DNA of 64,000 nucleotides from Peribacillus glennii. GTDB taxonomy: Bacteria; Bacillota; Bacilli; Bacillales; DSM-1321. Made by a program: the position numbers and the translations under genes. The first letter of the stretch is position 1, and each line of letters begins with the position of its first letter. Under the pieces are notes generated by a model, which ran no database searches, had not been told where the DNA came from, and saw nothing but the letters and a program-made list of their open reading frames with translations. Below, one piece after another: positions 16,830 to 25,415 of this stretch. Location: NCBI RefSeq assembly GCF_003429105.1, contig NZ_QVTD01000003.1:682001-746000 (forward strand), written 5' to 3'.

Positions 16830-17945
16830 TTAATATCTGTTATTGCGGTTTCGGAGGAATGTTGGTACATCGAGTGATTCTTCTCTCTTCTTTGATGGCC
16901 TGCCTCGATTGTCATGTTGTTCCTGACCCCGATTAGTTTGAGGGTAAGCTTTTGGAATCGTGTCCGTTACTTGACCGGAACGAGAGGTAATCTCTTGCTC
17001 ATTGAAGCCCGTGGCTATAACGGTTACCATGATCTCATTTTTTAAATGGTCATTGATCACTGATCCGAAAATCATGTTTACCTCCTGGTCTGCAGCTGAT
17101 CCGACAATATCGGCTGCCTCTTGTATCTCATACAGACTCAGGTTGCTAGCGCCTGTAATGTTCAGTAGTACACCCTGAGCCCCATTGATGGAAGTTTCAA
17201 GCAACGGACTGGAAATGGCTTGCTTTGCGGCTTCTGCAGCACGGTCTTTACCTGACGCGACACCTATTCCCATCAAGGCGGATCCTTGATTGGACATGAT
17301 CGTTTTCACATCGGCAAAATCAAGGTTGATCAATCCGGGGACAGCAATTAAATCCGAAATACCCTGTACACCCATGCGCAGGACACTGTCCGCTTCCCGG
17401 AATGCTTCTACCATTGGTGTTTTTTTATCAACAATCTCCAGTAAACGATCGTTCGGAATAACAATCAATGTATCCACCGCATTTTTCATCGCGTCAATCC
17501 CGCCTGCCGCGAAGGTAGAACGCTTATTGCCTTCAAACTTGAACGGACGCGTTACGACTCCAATCGTCAATGCACCAAGCCCGCGCGCGATTTCAGCAAT
17601 GACAGGAGCTGCCCCGGTTCCTGTCCCGCCCCCCATCCCTGCAGTAACGAAGACCATGTCAGCACCTGATAAAACTTCCTGGATCTGCAGTCTGCTTTCT
17701 TCGGCCGCTTTTCTGCCTACTTCCGGATTGGCGCCTGCGCCCAAGCCTCTTGTCAACGTTGAACCGATTTGCATCTTAATTTCAGCTTTCGATAAATTAA
17801 GCGCTTGTGCATCTGTATTAACGGCAATGAATTCTACACCCTCAACATCGTCTTCAATCATACGGTTAACGGCATTGTTTCCACCTCCGCCAACACCGAT
17901 TACTTTTATCGAGGCCAACCTGTTTTCACTGGCAGCAAACTCCAT
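16830..17945 (-). CDS. ftsZ: Cell division GTPase FtsZ, solitary gene
   Basis: A 371-residue tubulin homologue that forms the Z ring. The GTP-binding motif [19 protein letters not shown]-terminal [18 protein letters not shown] and T7 loop [20 protein letters not shown] are intact, so GTPase activity is expected. The C-terminal linker is short (about 45 residues) and Gln/Arg rich; the end [13 protein letters not shown] is the conserved FtsA/SepF/ZapA-binding tail. The ATG at 17945 follows GGGGG at good distance. In Bacillaceae the main ftsZ follows ftsA and precedes the spoIIG genes; none of these is here and the gene has its own terminator, so this is probably a second copy. Confidence 0.93.
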   Translation of the reverse strand: MEFAASENRLASIKVIGVGGGGNNAVNRMIEDDVEGVEFIAVNTDAQALNLSKAEIKMQIGSTLTRGLGAGANPEVGRKAAEESRLQIQEVLSGADMVFVTAGMGGGTGTGAAPVIAEIARGLGALTIGVVTRPFKFEGNKRSTFAAGGIDAMKNAVDTLIVIPNDRLLEIVDKKTPMVEAFREADSVLRMGVQGISDLIAVPGLINLDFADVKTIMSNQGSALMGIGVASGKDRAAEAAKQAISSPLLETSINGAQGVLLNITGASNLSLYEIQEAADIVGSAADQEVNMIFGSVINDHLKNEIMVTVIATGFNEQEITSRSGQVTDTIPKAYPQTNRGQEQHDNRGRPSKKREESLDVPTFLRNRNNRY

Positions 17946-18294
17946 CAATGATTCCCCCTATACATATATTTCAATCATTCAAAAAGACAATATGACATGA
18001 TTTTCGTTACAAAATCGTGCATCAAAGCAAAAGAGGAAATGAAAAAAAGAGGCAGCCTTCACCCCTTTTTCAATTTTTCTATCCAAGATTATGTCAGCTT
18101 ACTTGTTGTGTTTTCCTGTAAAAATTTCCAGACTCTACCTCGTCATGTATAATGGATTTCAAGATAATCCATTACATTTTATATACGACAAGTAACGCGG
18201 AAACACCTTGTTCTAATTTGCTTCATCCAGGCATAGACGTATATTTTTTCGCTCTAGAAATAAAAAAATGTGGTCCTTCTTTAAAAATTCTCAT
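17946..18294. other. Intergenic stretch upstream of ftsZ
   Basis: A weak SigA-like pair, TTGTCT and TATGTA about 18 bases apart, lies just before the ftsZ ribosome site. No gene seen. Confidence 0.35.
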
Positions 18295-18651
18295 TCATTC
18301 TTTGCAAGGACAATCGATAATTTCATAGCTTGTTATATTAAAGCCTTTCCTCATTAAAAACCGCAAACCTAGATTCAACTCCAATTTATCGGCGGCAATG
18401 ACATGTATGTTTCCATCTGCAATCTCGCTTTTGAAACGTCTTAGATATGCATACGGTATGTTCATTGATATTTTGTCAGAATCAGAGCGTGAGTCATTAT
18501 AATCCCTTATATCCAACAAAATAGTGTCGTCGTCCCTAATGAAATGTTCATTTTTAATACAAGGGATATTTTTAACAGGATAATGACGTGTATAAAGAAA
18601 CCAAAAGACTGCCAGTATGGAAAATATCAGTAACGCAAGAATGATCGTCAC
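18295..18651 (-). CDS. Membrane-anchored degenerate rhodanese-like protein
   Basis: 118 residues: one N-terminal membrane span (2-20), then a domain with TILLDIRDYND, IPYAYLRRF and VIAADKLELNLGLRFLMRKG. These follow the order of a rhodanese domain, but the loop that normally carries the catalytic Cys (CxxGxR) reads ADKLEL, so sulfurtransferase activity is unlikely. The only Cys pair (CPC) is at the C-terminus. Function unknown. Confidence 0.6.
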   Translation of the reverse strand: MTIILALLIFSILAVFWFLYTRHYPVKNIPCIKNEHFIRDDDTILLDIRDYNDSRSDSDKISMNIPYAYLRRFKSEIADGNIHVIAADKLELNLGLRFLMRKGFNITSYEIIDCPCKE

Positions 18652-18768
18652 AACCTTTATTGAAAATTTACTCCTCTAACTATACATGCAGATAAGGGTA
18701 TGGTGTCAAATAACTGAATTGGATGTATATATTTGAACTCGGTCAACCTCTAAGTATTAATTACTTTT

Positions 18769-18802
18769 AAAAAAAGACGATGCCCGGATAAAGGGAATCG
18801 TC
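18769..18802 (-). terminator. Terminator of the TSUP permease gene
   Basis: GACGATTCCC and GGGCATCGTC pair with one mismatch and are followed by TTTTTTT on the minus strand. Confidence 0.85.
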
Positions 18803-18821
18803 ATGGTTAAAACAGAAAATT

Positions 18822-19589
18822 CTAACTAATAAGTTTGATACCGCTGATTAAAATTATGGTTGCGATAATTGCCTGGAGCGGTTTAGGCGATACTTTAAGT
18901 GATAGCTTGCTGCCCAATAACACGCCTGGTATGGAACCCAATAGCAAATTGGCTGCCAATAAGTAATCCACGTTTCCAAAACTGGCATTCATAATACCTG
19001 CTACAGTTACTAGCAGAAAAGCATGTGCGATATCTGTTCCGACCATCTGGGAAGGTTTCATATTAAATAAATAGAGCATAGCAATCGCAAATAAGGATCC
19101 GGAACCAAGTGAAGTCAAGCCAACGATAAATCCAAAGAATGCACCCACCATTATCGTTAGTGTCTTCTTTTTTTCCAAAGGCAGCTTTTGCCAGCGGTTT
19201 GGCCCCATCTTCCGATCAAAAAAGACTCGCAGAATGATGGAAATGGAGACCAATGTCAATACATATCCCAGTGCATGTTTAATGATATTTTCTTGATGCT
19301 GTTGAAATGCCGGAAAAAGATGCAAAGAACCGATTGCAATGACTGCACTCGGAATACTGCCCATTGCTAAATATTTTACCAATTTAAAGTCAATTGTTTT
19401 TTGCCGCCAATGCTGGGCTGCCCCAAATATTTTTGTAATCGAATTATAGACAAGGTCCGTTCCTACCGCAATCGCAGGATTGATGCCCATCACTATTAAA
19501 AAAGGAGTCAAAAGGGCTGCTCCCCCCACTCCGGTCATGCCAACCAGAGTTCCTACTATAAATCCCAAAACCGTAATACCGACAGTCAT
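18822..19589 (-). CDS. TSUP/TauE-SafE family permease
   Basis: A 255-residue protein with about eight spans in two repeats. GFIVGTLVGMTGVGGAALLT and FGFIVGLTSLGSGSLFAIAM are the paired signature segments of the sulfite exporter TauE/SafE family, which move sulfur or organic anions. The ATG at 19589 follows GGGAGG by seven bases; an ATG 15 bases earlier overlaps that site. Monocistronic with its own terminator. Substrate unknown. Confidence 0.88.
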   Translation of the reverse strand: MTVGITVLGFIVGTLVGMTGVGGAALLTPFLIVMGINPAIAVGTDLVYNSITKIFGAAQHWRQKTIDFKLVKYLAMGSIPSAVIAIGSLHLFPAFQQHQENIIKHALGYVLTLVSISIILRVFFDRKMGPNRWQKLPLEKKKTLTIMVGAFFGFIVGLTSLGSGSLFAIAMLYLFNMKPSQMVGTDIAHAFLLVTVAGIMNASFGNVDYLLAANLLLGSIPGVLLGSKLSLKVSPKPLQAIIATIILISGIKLIS

Positions 19590-19604
19590 CGTGTTGCCTC
19601 CCAT

Positions 19605-20027
19605 TTAAATCCGAGTTGTCTTATGCGATTATATACCAATGGGGCAGAAGAGTAAATAATATTCTGAATCTCTTTTCGTTATGGCTGGCTGGTTGCAATA
19701 TCATTTCGTTCTTGGTTGGTTCTAATGCCTGAGTGGCAGACCAACCTTAATAGGCTTTTCAGAAAATTATGTGCATATTATTACTCTTTTTGTTAAGAAT
19801 ACAGCTATGGACTTGTAGCTCAAAGCACAGAGCAACCAGCAGTTTTATGCGCAAACTGCTGTGTGTTTTGTGGGTTCAAATCCCACCAAGTCCTCCCCCT
19901 GTTTCCCCACGGTCAATTGCCCTCCATTGGAAATAAAAACGTAAACCAGCCATTTCATCAAGTCATTTGCCCTCACTTTACCTTCCTGATGTGAATATAA
20001 TAATCCATCATGAAGGAGGTGGCTCGG
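19605..20027. other. Intergenic stretch with nested hairpin and tRNA-like sequence
   Basis: Besides the tRNA-like element at 19809, a nested stem GGTTGGT...ACCAACC with inner TGCC/GGCA lies at 19714-19746; it has no T run and no recognised class. Confidence 0.45.
19809..19893 (+). other. Aberrant tRNA-like element
   Basis: The ends GGACTTG and CAAGTCC form a perfect 7-bp acceptor stem. Then TA-GCTC-AAAGCACA-GAGC gives a D arm lacking the GG of the loop. A 9-bp stem CAGCAGTTT/AAACTGCTG closes a 7-base loop TATGCGC; the centre would be anticodon TGC but with A instead of U33. GTGGG-TTCAAAT-CCCAC is a perfect T arm. No CCA is encoded. Length 85. It is not a standard tRNA: the anticodon stem is four pairs too long. 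It may be a decayed tRNA, a tRNA mimic or a regulatory RNA. Confidence 0.6.
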
Positions 20028-20204
20028 ATGTCTTTCTGGAACTTGGATTGGGAAAAAAACAGAGATTGCGGCTGTGAAGATGATTGTAAATGCGATTGCG
20101 GAAAAAATGAAGATTGTGGCTGCAATGATGATTGCGAGTGCCAGTGTGAGGATGATTGGTTTTCAAATGAAGATTTTTTTAAGCAATTTTTTGAACGCTT
20201 TTAA
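20028..20204 (+). CDS. Cys/Asp-rich metallothionein-like peptide (58 aa)
   Basis: Starts at ATG 20028, eight bases after AAGGAGG. Ten Cys in two 16-residue repeats of DCGCxDDCxCxC (residues 13-24 and 29-40), giving many C-x-C pairs separated by acidic residues, then an amphipathic tail WFSNEDFFKQFFERF. Such spacing suits binding of soft metals in thiolate clusters, but acidic residues are unusual for bacterial metallothioneins. No family recognised. Monocistronic, with the tRNA-like element 134 bases upstream. Confidence 0.7.
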   Translation: MSFWNLDWEKNRDCGCEDDCKCDCGKNEDCGCNDDCECQCEDDWFSNEDFFKQFFERF

Positions 20205-20303
20205 TCTTGCCCTATCGCATGAAGAGGCAGGACAAAGGCTAACTCTTTTTTGGTTATGGCCGTTATTTAAGCAGCATAAAAACATTCGTTTGTCCTCGAA
20301 CCT

Positions 20304-20358
20304 TCCTAAAAATCATAAACGGCCTTGCCAGTTCTCATTCAGAACAAGCAAGACCGCT
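20304..20358 (-). terminator. Terminator of the short gene at 20407
   Basis: On the minus strand GCGGTCTTGC pairs with GCAAGGCCGT (two wobbles), followed by TTATGATTTTT. Confidence 0.65.
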
Positions 20359-20406
20359 TATATTAATTGGGGCATCATTTTATTATCCTTGATGTTCTGC
20401 TTTGCT

Positions 20407-20535
20407 TCATTCATTGATTGCTTGAAGATTCGGTTCCGATCCACCTGTACTTGCTTGTTCAAACAGGTACGTTAAGTATGTGTTTAATTCAAATCCATCT
20501 TCATGAGCGAAATCAGTAAATTTATATTCTTCCAT
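20407..20535 (-). CDS. Small acidic protein (42 aa), possibly truncated by a 4-base duplication
   Basis: MEEYKFTDFAHEDGFELNTY begins the product. AAAGGAGGAGG before ATG 20535 is a strong ribosome site; a longer frame to 20637 lacks one. The stop comes within AATGAATGA. If one AATG is removed the frame continues for 17 residues as NEAKQNIKDNKMMPQLI before TAA, which looks coding. So the gene may have been shortened recently by a tandem AATG duplication, or the short form may be normal. No family recognised. Confidence 0.6.
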   Translation of the reverse strand: MEEYKFTDFAHEDGFELNTYLTYLFEQASTGGSEPNLQAINE

Positions 20536-20942
20536 GATTTTTCCTCCTCCTTTGTATAATCTCCTTTGATTTATCGAATATATTCCCCAAAAAACAGCTC
20601 TGCTAACATCAAAAAATATGATTCTAGAAATTTCCATGAAAAATTCGCAGGCCCGCCAGGATTTTTACACCGAGAAGCAGTAAACCACGATGTACATTTG
20701 CTCTGTACACCTAGTTTAAATGAAAACGCTTTCAAATTCAAGGTTTTATTTCGCCCTTTTTTATTAAATAGCTGTAATCTTTTAGCTGTTTAGCATGTTG
20801 TAAAGCAAATGATCAGTTAGACGCTTGAAAATAGGCAGTTTTATTTCTTCATATCCGCAAAAAAAGAGGAGTACTAAAGTACCCCCCTCTCATCGTGCCT
20901 ATTTATCTTTTCATAAAATCCTGACATGCTTTCATTTATATA
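20536..20942. other. Intergenic stretch with a perfect cre box
   Basis: Contains the cre-like site at 20721 and otherwise nothing recognised. Confidence 0.5.
20721..20734. promoter_or_regulatory. cre box (CcpA site), perfect match
   Basis: TGAAAACGCTTTCA fits TGWAANCGNTNWCA at every position. It lies 186 bases before the 42-aa gene and 208 after the carrier gene, so its target is unclear. Confidence 0.65.
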
Positions 20943-22223
20943 TTAGAACCATGGCAATCCCAGGACTACGAATACCAGCCATGCCAATCCCGGTCCAAGT
21001 ATGACAAAACCTGCAGAAACAATCAGCATCTTGATAAAGAAATCCCGTTCTTTCATTCCTTGGGCATTGGCAAGGATAACGGCTCCACTCGTTGAAAACG
21101 GACTTAAGTCAACAATGCTGGAGGCCATGGAAATTGCTGCGATCACACCGACGGATGAAATGTTTGGATCCTGGAGAATAGGCGTAGCAAGCGGGATGAT
21201 TGCTGCCAGGAATCCAGTTGTAGAAGCAAAGGCAGATATGATTCCACCTACATAGGAAGCCAGTAGAGACGCTCTGACAGGGTTATCCACAGTAGCGATT
21301 AAATCTCTCATATAGGCCAATGCGCCAACTTTATCAAGTACTTCTACATAAGTAACGATACCTGTAACCATAAAGATAACCGGCCAAGGAACTTTAGTAA
21401 GTACCTGAGACTGTTGCTTCGGAGCCATAAGTGCGAGTGCCAGCGCAACTATCATTGCCGCAAGTCCCATGTGCATTTCGAACTTTAACGCCATGACAAT
21501 AAGGAGCACAATACCAGCTAATGTTGCTGCCCTATAAGGAGTTAATTTGACTTCGTTAGATGGTGCTGCACCAGCTTCCGCGGTAGCGGCAACATATGCC
21601 TCTGAAGCGTTTACATTTCTGATTAAGCGAAGGCCGCCAAACGCGATAAACAACACAGCCGCCATAAGTGTACAAAAGAATAATGAATTGATATAGAGCA
21701 GAACTGGCTCATGAGCCAAATTATTCGATTCCATTACACCTTTGACAATTAAGCCAAACAGGTTGATAGGCGAGAAAGCTCCCGCTGTTGCGCCAGTAAC
21801 CACCATAGTTCCTACCATGATAGGGTTTAAATTATACTGGGCAGCCAGTCGCAGCGCAATTGGTGCAATAATAATAACACATGATGTTGCCTGGGTTCCG
21901 ATACTGGCCAGCAGCGCGGTAAGTGCAAACATGACCCATGGAATCAGGGCTATTTTTCCTCTGACAAGCTTAAGCCCCCAGCCTGTAATCAAGTCGATCG
22001 TTCCGTTATTCTGGACGATTGCGAACAAGTATGTGACCCCTGCAAGGAGAATAAATAAATCCCCTGGATAGCCCGCGAACAGTTCATCAACTTCCAAACC
22101 GCTGATGAGCACACCCACGATAAATGAAGCTACAAATCCCAACAGGCCTATATTGATTGGCAATACCGAGCCTACTATGAACATGAGCAAAAGAATAAGA
22201 ATTGAAATAAGTTCAATACTCAT
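20943..22223 (-). CDS. SLC13/MatC-like dicarboxylate carrier
   Basis: A 426-residue membrane protein with about twelve spans. The N-terminal third (GLLGFVASFIVGVLISGLEV, then YPGDLFILLAGVTYLFAI) resembles the MatC_N dicarboxylate carrier family, and the second half has the paired SASTTGF-like and SPFSTSGA hairpins of the ion transporter superfamily (FASTTGFLAA, VDLSPFSTSGAVI). It probably imports a di- or hydroxy-acid. A cre-like box lies upstream at 22335 and CoA-ester genes follow upstream on the same strand, suggesting shared substrate use. Confidence 0.8.
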   Translation of the reverse strand: MSIELISILILLLMFIVGSVLPINIGLLGFVASFIVGVLISGLEVDELFAGYPGDLFILLAGVTYLFAIVQNNGTIDLITGWGLKLVRGKIALIPWVMFALTALLASIGTQATSCVIIIAPIALRLAAQYNLNPIMVGTMVVTGATAGAFSPINLFGLIVKGVMESNNLAHEPVLLYINSLFFCTLMAAVLFIAFGGLRLIRNVNASEAYVAATAEAGAAPSNEVKLTPYRAATLAGIVLLIVMALKFEMHMGLAAMIVALALALMAPKQQSQVLTKVPWPVIFMVTGIVTYVEVLDKVGALAYMRDLIATVDNPVRASLLASYVGGIISAFASTTGFLAAIIPLATPILQDPNISSVGVIAAISMASSIVDLSPFSTSGAVILANAQGMKERDFFIKMLIVSAGFVILGPGLAWLVFVVLGLPWF

Positions 22224-22525
22224 ATGAATTTCTCCCCCAAAATTTTTTATGTGCTTAAGTCCGTGATCGTCCGATTAAGATAGCAAATTGGATGTATTAG
22301 CCATTTGGAGGTAGTGTGGGCATGCTGCCTTAAACGAAAGCGTTCTAAAGATCCACGGGTTACGCGGATGCATTTTTCACTTTGCTTTAAAAGTATGTTC
22401 AAGCAATAGGATCATGGAATCTGATTTTAGCCATGTCAGCGGAAGGGAAATATTCGTAGATGAATGAGATGACCAGTTAGGTTCCGTACTCCTGGTGTCT
22501 AGGAAATAAGTGATATGAATGGGCC
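22224..22525. other. Intergenic stretch upstream of the carrier
   Basis: Holds a cre-like site at 22335; no gene seen. Confidence 0.45.
22335..22348. promoter_or_regulatory. cre-like box upstream of the carrier
   Basis: CGAAAGCGTTCTAA matches 12 of 14 consensus positions and sits about 110 bases before the carrier start, a plausible place for catabolite repression. Confidence 0.4.
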
Positions 22526-23089
22526 TTATACGTTCTGTCCAATTTTTCCATCGGCTTGGACGATACCGTTTTCCCTGAACCTTTTTCCATTATTGCGGTA
22601 GAAGTCTGCACCCTCTTTTGCACGTTTCAATAAATCGGCGTTTAATGGCTTTAACGGTTTCGCCGGGATGCCTGCAGCCAGCATCTTTTCCTCGATTTCT
22701 TTTTGCTCGGAAACCAATGCGCCCGCTGCAATAAAAGCTTGCTTTTTTACCAGAGCACCATTCAATACAGTGGCATTCATTCCTATTACCGCACCTTCTT
22801 CAATCGTGCAGCCATGAATCACGCAATTGTGCCCTATGGTTACATTTTTCCCGATATGTGCCGGATATCCCGGATCTGCATGGACAACGGCACCATCTTG
22901 GACATTCGCACCTTCATCGATGGTCAGCTTTTCGTTATCGCCTCTGAGCACGGCATTGAACCAAATGGTCGCTCCGGCATTGATTTGAACATTGCCGATG
23001 ATTTGGGCTCCCGGTGCAATATAGGCAGAGGGGTGGATTTGTGGTTCAAACTCGTTCAACCGATAAATTCCTATGATAATCACCTCCAT
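22526..23089 (-). CDS. Gamma-carbonic anhydrase-like hexapeptide-repeat protein (CaiE/YrdA type)
   Basis: About 187 residues of left-handed beta helix: IHPSAYIAPGAQIIGNV, LRGDNEKLTIDEGANVQDGA, VVHADPGYPAHIGKNVTIGH and IGMNATVLNGA. His in VVHAD, IGHNCVIHG correspond to the zinc ligands of gamma-CAs. Such proteins accompany CoA-ester pathways (CaiE) or serve as carbonic anhydrases. The start is doubtful: GGAGGTGAT sits directly after the ATG at 23089, so the ribosome may begin at a rare codon (ATA, just before GGAATTTATCGG) a few codons in. Third gene after CaiB and enoyl-CoA hydratase, separated by 32 bases containing a cre-like site. Confidence 0.85.
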   Translation of the reverse strand: MEVIIIGIYRLNEFEPQIHPSAYIAPGAQIIGNVQINAGATIWFNAVLRGDNEKLTIDEGANVQDGAVVHADPGYPAHIGKNVTIGHNCVIHGCTIEEGAVIGMNATVLNGALVKKQAFIAAGALVSEQKEIEEKMLAAGIPAKPLKPLNADLLKRAKEGADFYRNNGKRFRENGIVQADGKIGQNV

Positions 23090-23095
23090 TCAGAA

Positions 23096-23109
23096 TAAAA
23101 GCGCTTTCT
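23096..23109. promoter_or_regulatory. cre-like box between hydratase and gamma-CA genes
   Basis: TAAAAGCGCTTTCT matches 12 of 14 positions of the cre consensus. Confidence 0.4.
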
Positions 23110-23121
23110 TATTTCAGAGTA

Positions 23122-23925
23122 TTAAGAAAATTTAAACTCTGGTTTCCTTTTCTCCAAAAATGCGGAAACTCCTTCTTGATAATCCTCAGAAATGAAAGAT
23201 TCTATTACTAATTTCCCAGTTTCTTCTGAATCATGAGTATCGCCTTCAAGAACTTTGTTAATAATCACTTTGGATCCCCTTACGGCCATTTGGGCGTTCT
23301 GGCAGATTAGTCTGGCATATTTATAGGTTTCCTCTTCCAGCTGAGATGTTTCTATGATTCTATTAATCAAGCCTAGGTGGATAGCTTCTTCAGCCTCAAT
23401 GATGCGGCCGGTGTATAAAATGTCTTTAGCGTTTGACGGACCGACTAAATCAACCAGATTCTTTGTTCCCGGTGTATTATAAATCAATCCGAGTTTGGCT
23501 GGAGTGATTCCAAACTTTCCTGTTTGATCAGAAAAACGGAAATCGCAAGCCACCGCTATTTCACATCCGCCTCCGACACAAAAACCTGATATCATGGCAA
23601 TGCTAGGTTTTGGGCTTTTAGCGATCTTTTCTTCCAGCACCATCGTTGCGTCATTATATTTTGCTGCGCCTTCAGCCGTATATCGTATGGTCTTAAATTC
23701 ACCGATATCCGCTCCCGCAGAAAAGGCCTTTTCCGTCGTACTGCGAAATACGATTACTTTTACTTCCGGGTTTGCATTGCACTCATCCACCAGTTGAGCC
23801 AGGTCAATCCACATGTCATATGTGAGTGCATTTCTTTTTTCCGGCCTGTTAATATAAATGGTTCCTATCTCATTTTCCACGGATAAATATACGTGCTTTT
23901 GATCGGTGACAGTCAATTTATACAA
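23122..23925 (-). CDS. Enoyl-CoA hydratase/isomerase family protein
   Basis: A 267-residue crotonase-fold enzyme. INRPEKRNALTYDMW, AFSAGADIGEF (oxyanion hole) and ISGFCVGGGCEIAVACDFRF are conserved. The residue following the oxyanion glycine and the glutamate pair differ between hydratases, isomerases and decarboxylases, so the reaction is open. It lies eight bases after a CaiB-type CoA-transferase, like caiD after caiB, but no carnitine-specific genes are present. Confidence 0.9.
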   Translation of the reverse strand: MYKLTVTDQKHVYLSVENEIGTIYINRPEKRNALTYDMWIDLAQLVDECNANPEVKVIVFRSTTEKAFSAGADIGEFKTIRYTAEGAAKYNDATMVLEEKIAKSPKPSIAMISGFCVGGGCEIAVACDFRFSDQTGKFGITPAKLGLIYNTPGTKNLVDLVGPSNAKDILYTGRIIEAEEAIHLGLINRIIETSQLEEETYKYARLICQNAQMAVRGSKVIINKVLEGDTHDSEETGKLVIESFISEDYQEGVSAFLEKRKPEFKFS

Positions 23926-23933
23926 CTCCTTCC

Positions 23934-25145
23934 TTATGTGGAAACAACCTGGGGAGATTGTTTCAATATCCCTTTGTCTATTAACGTTTGAATTTGGTCT
24001 GTAGAAAAACCAAGGTCTTTCAAGACTTCTTCACTGTGTTCACCATGCAGAGGTGCTGGTGTATTAATCTCTATCTTGGTTTCGGAAAATTTAGTAGGAG
24101 TGCCAATCACCTTCATTTTACCAATGACAGGATGGTCTAACTCCTTAATCATATCCCTGGCCAGATAGTGCTCATCGTTTACCGCTTCTCCGAAGTTGTT
24201 GATAGGCCCAGCAGGCACACCAGCCTGTTCACATTTATTAATCCAGTAGCTTGCTTCTCTCTGGGTGGTGATTTCCTCTATCTCCCTCTCCAGTTCTTCT
24301 ACATTTTTATGCCTCAGTGAATTGGTCAGGTATCTTTCATCGTTCACCCATTCAGGTTTTCCGAGTACTTCAGCAGAGAATTTCTCCCATGTGCGCTGGT
24401 TTGCGCAGCCTACCATCATATAAGCATCCTTTGCCTGGATGGCCTGATACGGAGCAGACACACGATGCCTATGGCCTGTTGCCTGCGGAATCGTTCCATT
24501 TGCAAAGTAGGCCCCTGCTTCCCATGTGAACCATGGCAATCCGGTTTCAGCGAGAGAGATGTCCACCATCTGCCCTTTCCCGGTTTTCAGCTTATGGATA
24601 TAAGCTGCAAGTATTGCGTATGTAGCTGTTATACCGGCACCAATATCATATACGGCGATACCCGATTTCAGCGGCCGTCCACCCGGTTCCCCAGTCATGC
24701 TCATGAGCCCGGTCATACCTTGCATCACCAAATCAAAACCGCCTTTGTGAGAGTATGGGCCCGATTGCCCATAACCAGAAATGGAACAATATACGATTCC
24801 TTCATTCATTTCTTTGATTGTCTCGTAGTCAATCCCTAAAGACTTTGTGACTCCTGGGCGATAGTTTTCTACGATGACATCCGCTTCTTTTGCTAATTCG
24901 TAGAAAATTTCTCTTCCTTCCTCTGACTTTAGATTTAGTGCGATACTTTTTTTGTTTCGGTTAATCTGAAAAAAACAAGTGGATTCCCCATTCACATATG
25001 GTCCCATTTGGCGGGCGTCGTCGCCGCCCTGCAGTTTTTCAATTTTAATGACCTCTGCCCCTAGATCGGCAAGTACCATTGTGCAGTATGGACCGGCCAT
25101 GATTTGGGATGCATCCAGTATCTTTGCTCCTTGAAGAGGACCCAT
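23934..25145 (-). CDS. Family III CoA-transferase (CaiB/Frc/BaiF type)
   Basis: A 403-residue protein of typical length. LDASQIMAGPYCTMVLADLG at the N-terminus and the catalytic Asp in GGFDLVMQGMTGLMS are family hallmarks, with KIEKLQGGDDAR binding CoA. The enzyme moves CoA from a donor acyl-CoA to a carboxylic acid. With the hydratase, gamma-CA and MatC-like carrier it suggests uptake, activation and beta-oxidation-like degradation of a carboxylate. A 13/14 cre site and a GntR-type palindrome lie upstream. Confidence 0.9.
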   Translation of the reverse strand: MGPLQGAKILDASQIMAGPYCTMVLADLGAEVIKIEKLQGGDDARQMGPYVNGESTCFFQINRNKKSIALNLKSEEGREIFYELAKEADVIVENYRPGVTKSLGIDYETIKEMNEGIVYCSISGYGQSGPYSHKGGFDLVMQGMTGLMSMTGEPGGRPLKSGIAVYDIGAGITATYAILAAYIHKLKTGKGQMVDISLAETGLPWFTWEAGAYFANGTIPQATGHRHRVSAPYQAIQAKDAYMMVGCANQRTWEKFSAEVLGKPEWVNDERYLTNSLRHKNVEELEREIEEITTQREASYWINKCEQAGVPAGPINNFGEAVNDEHYLARDMIKELDHPVIGKMKVIGTPTKFSETKIEINTPAPLHGEHSEEVLKDLGFSTDQIQTLIDKGILKQSPQVVST

Positions 25146-25169
25146 TTACCATACCTCCATCTAAAATTT

Positions 25170-25183
25170 TGTTAACGCTTACA
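25170..25183. promoter_or_regulatory. cre box upstream of the CoA-transferase operon
   Basis: TGTTAACGCTTACA matches 13 of 14 positions of TGWAANCGNTNWCA, 25 bases before the start codon. Confidence 0.55.
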
Positions 25184-25254
25184 TGTTTCTTAAGAGTACG
25201 ATGTAACTTATAACGACTTCTTAAGGTGCCTTGTGTTCTATTACACCCCCAATC

Positions 25255-25273
25255 CCTGTATGCTGTATACAGG
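25255..25273. promoter_or_regulatory. Candidate GntR operator
   Basis: CCTGTAT-GCTGT-ATACAGG, a perfect 7-bp inverted repeat with 5-base spacer, 110 bases upstream of the CoA-transferase start and next to the GntR gene. Confidence 0.6.
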
Positions 25274-25374
25274 ATACAACCATATTGTAATCTGGGCCAG
25301 CCTATTAGTCAACAGAATTTTCTAAATATTTTGATCTGTAGTAGCACACAAATAATTTCTTAGAAAAATCAAAA

Positions 25375-25396
25375 AGCAAACGCGTTCGCGTTTGCT
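25375..25396 (-). terminator. Terminator of the gntR gene
   Basis: AGCAAACGCG-AA-CGCGTTTGCT followed by TTTT on the minus strand, 20 bases after the gntR stop. Confidence 0.88.
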
Positions 25397-25415
25397 CTTT
25401 TAAATCGGGATGATT

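Noticed and set aside
17290..18000. 236-residue plus-strand frame across ftsZ
   Set aside because: Antisense shadow of ftsZ; product has no protein-like pattern.
20943..25145. Carnitine (cai) operon
   Set aside because: caiB-, caiD- and caiE-like genes are present, but no crotonobetainyl-CoA reductase, ligase or BCCT transporter is found, so carnitine cannot be claimed.
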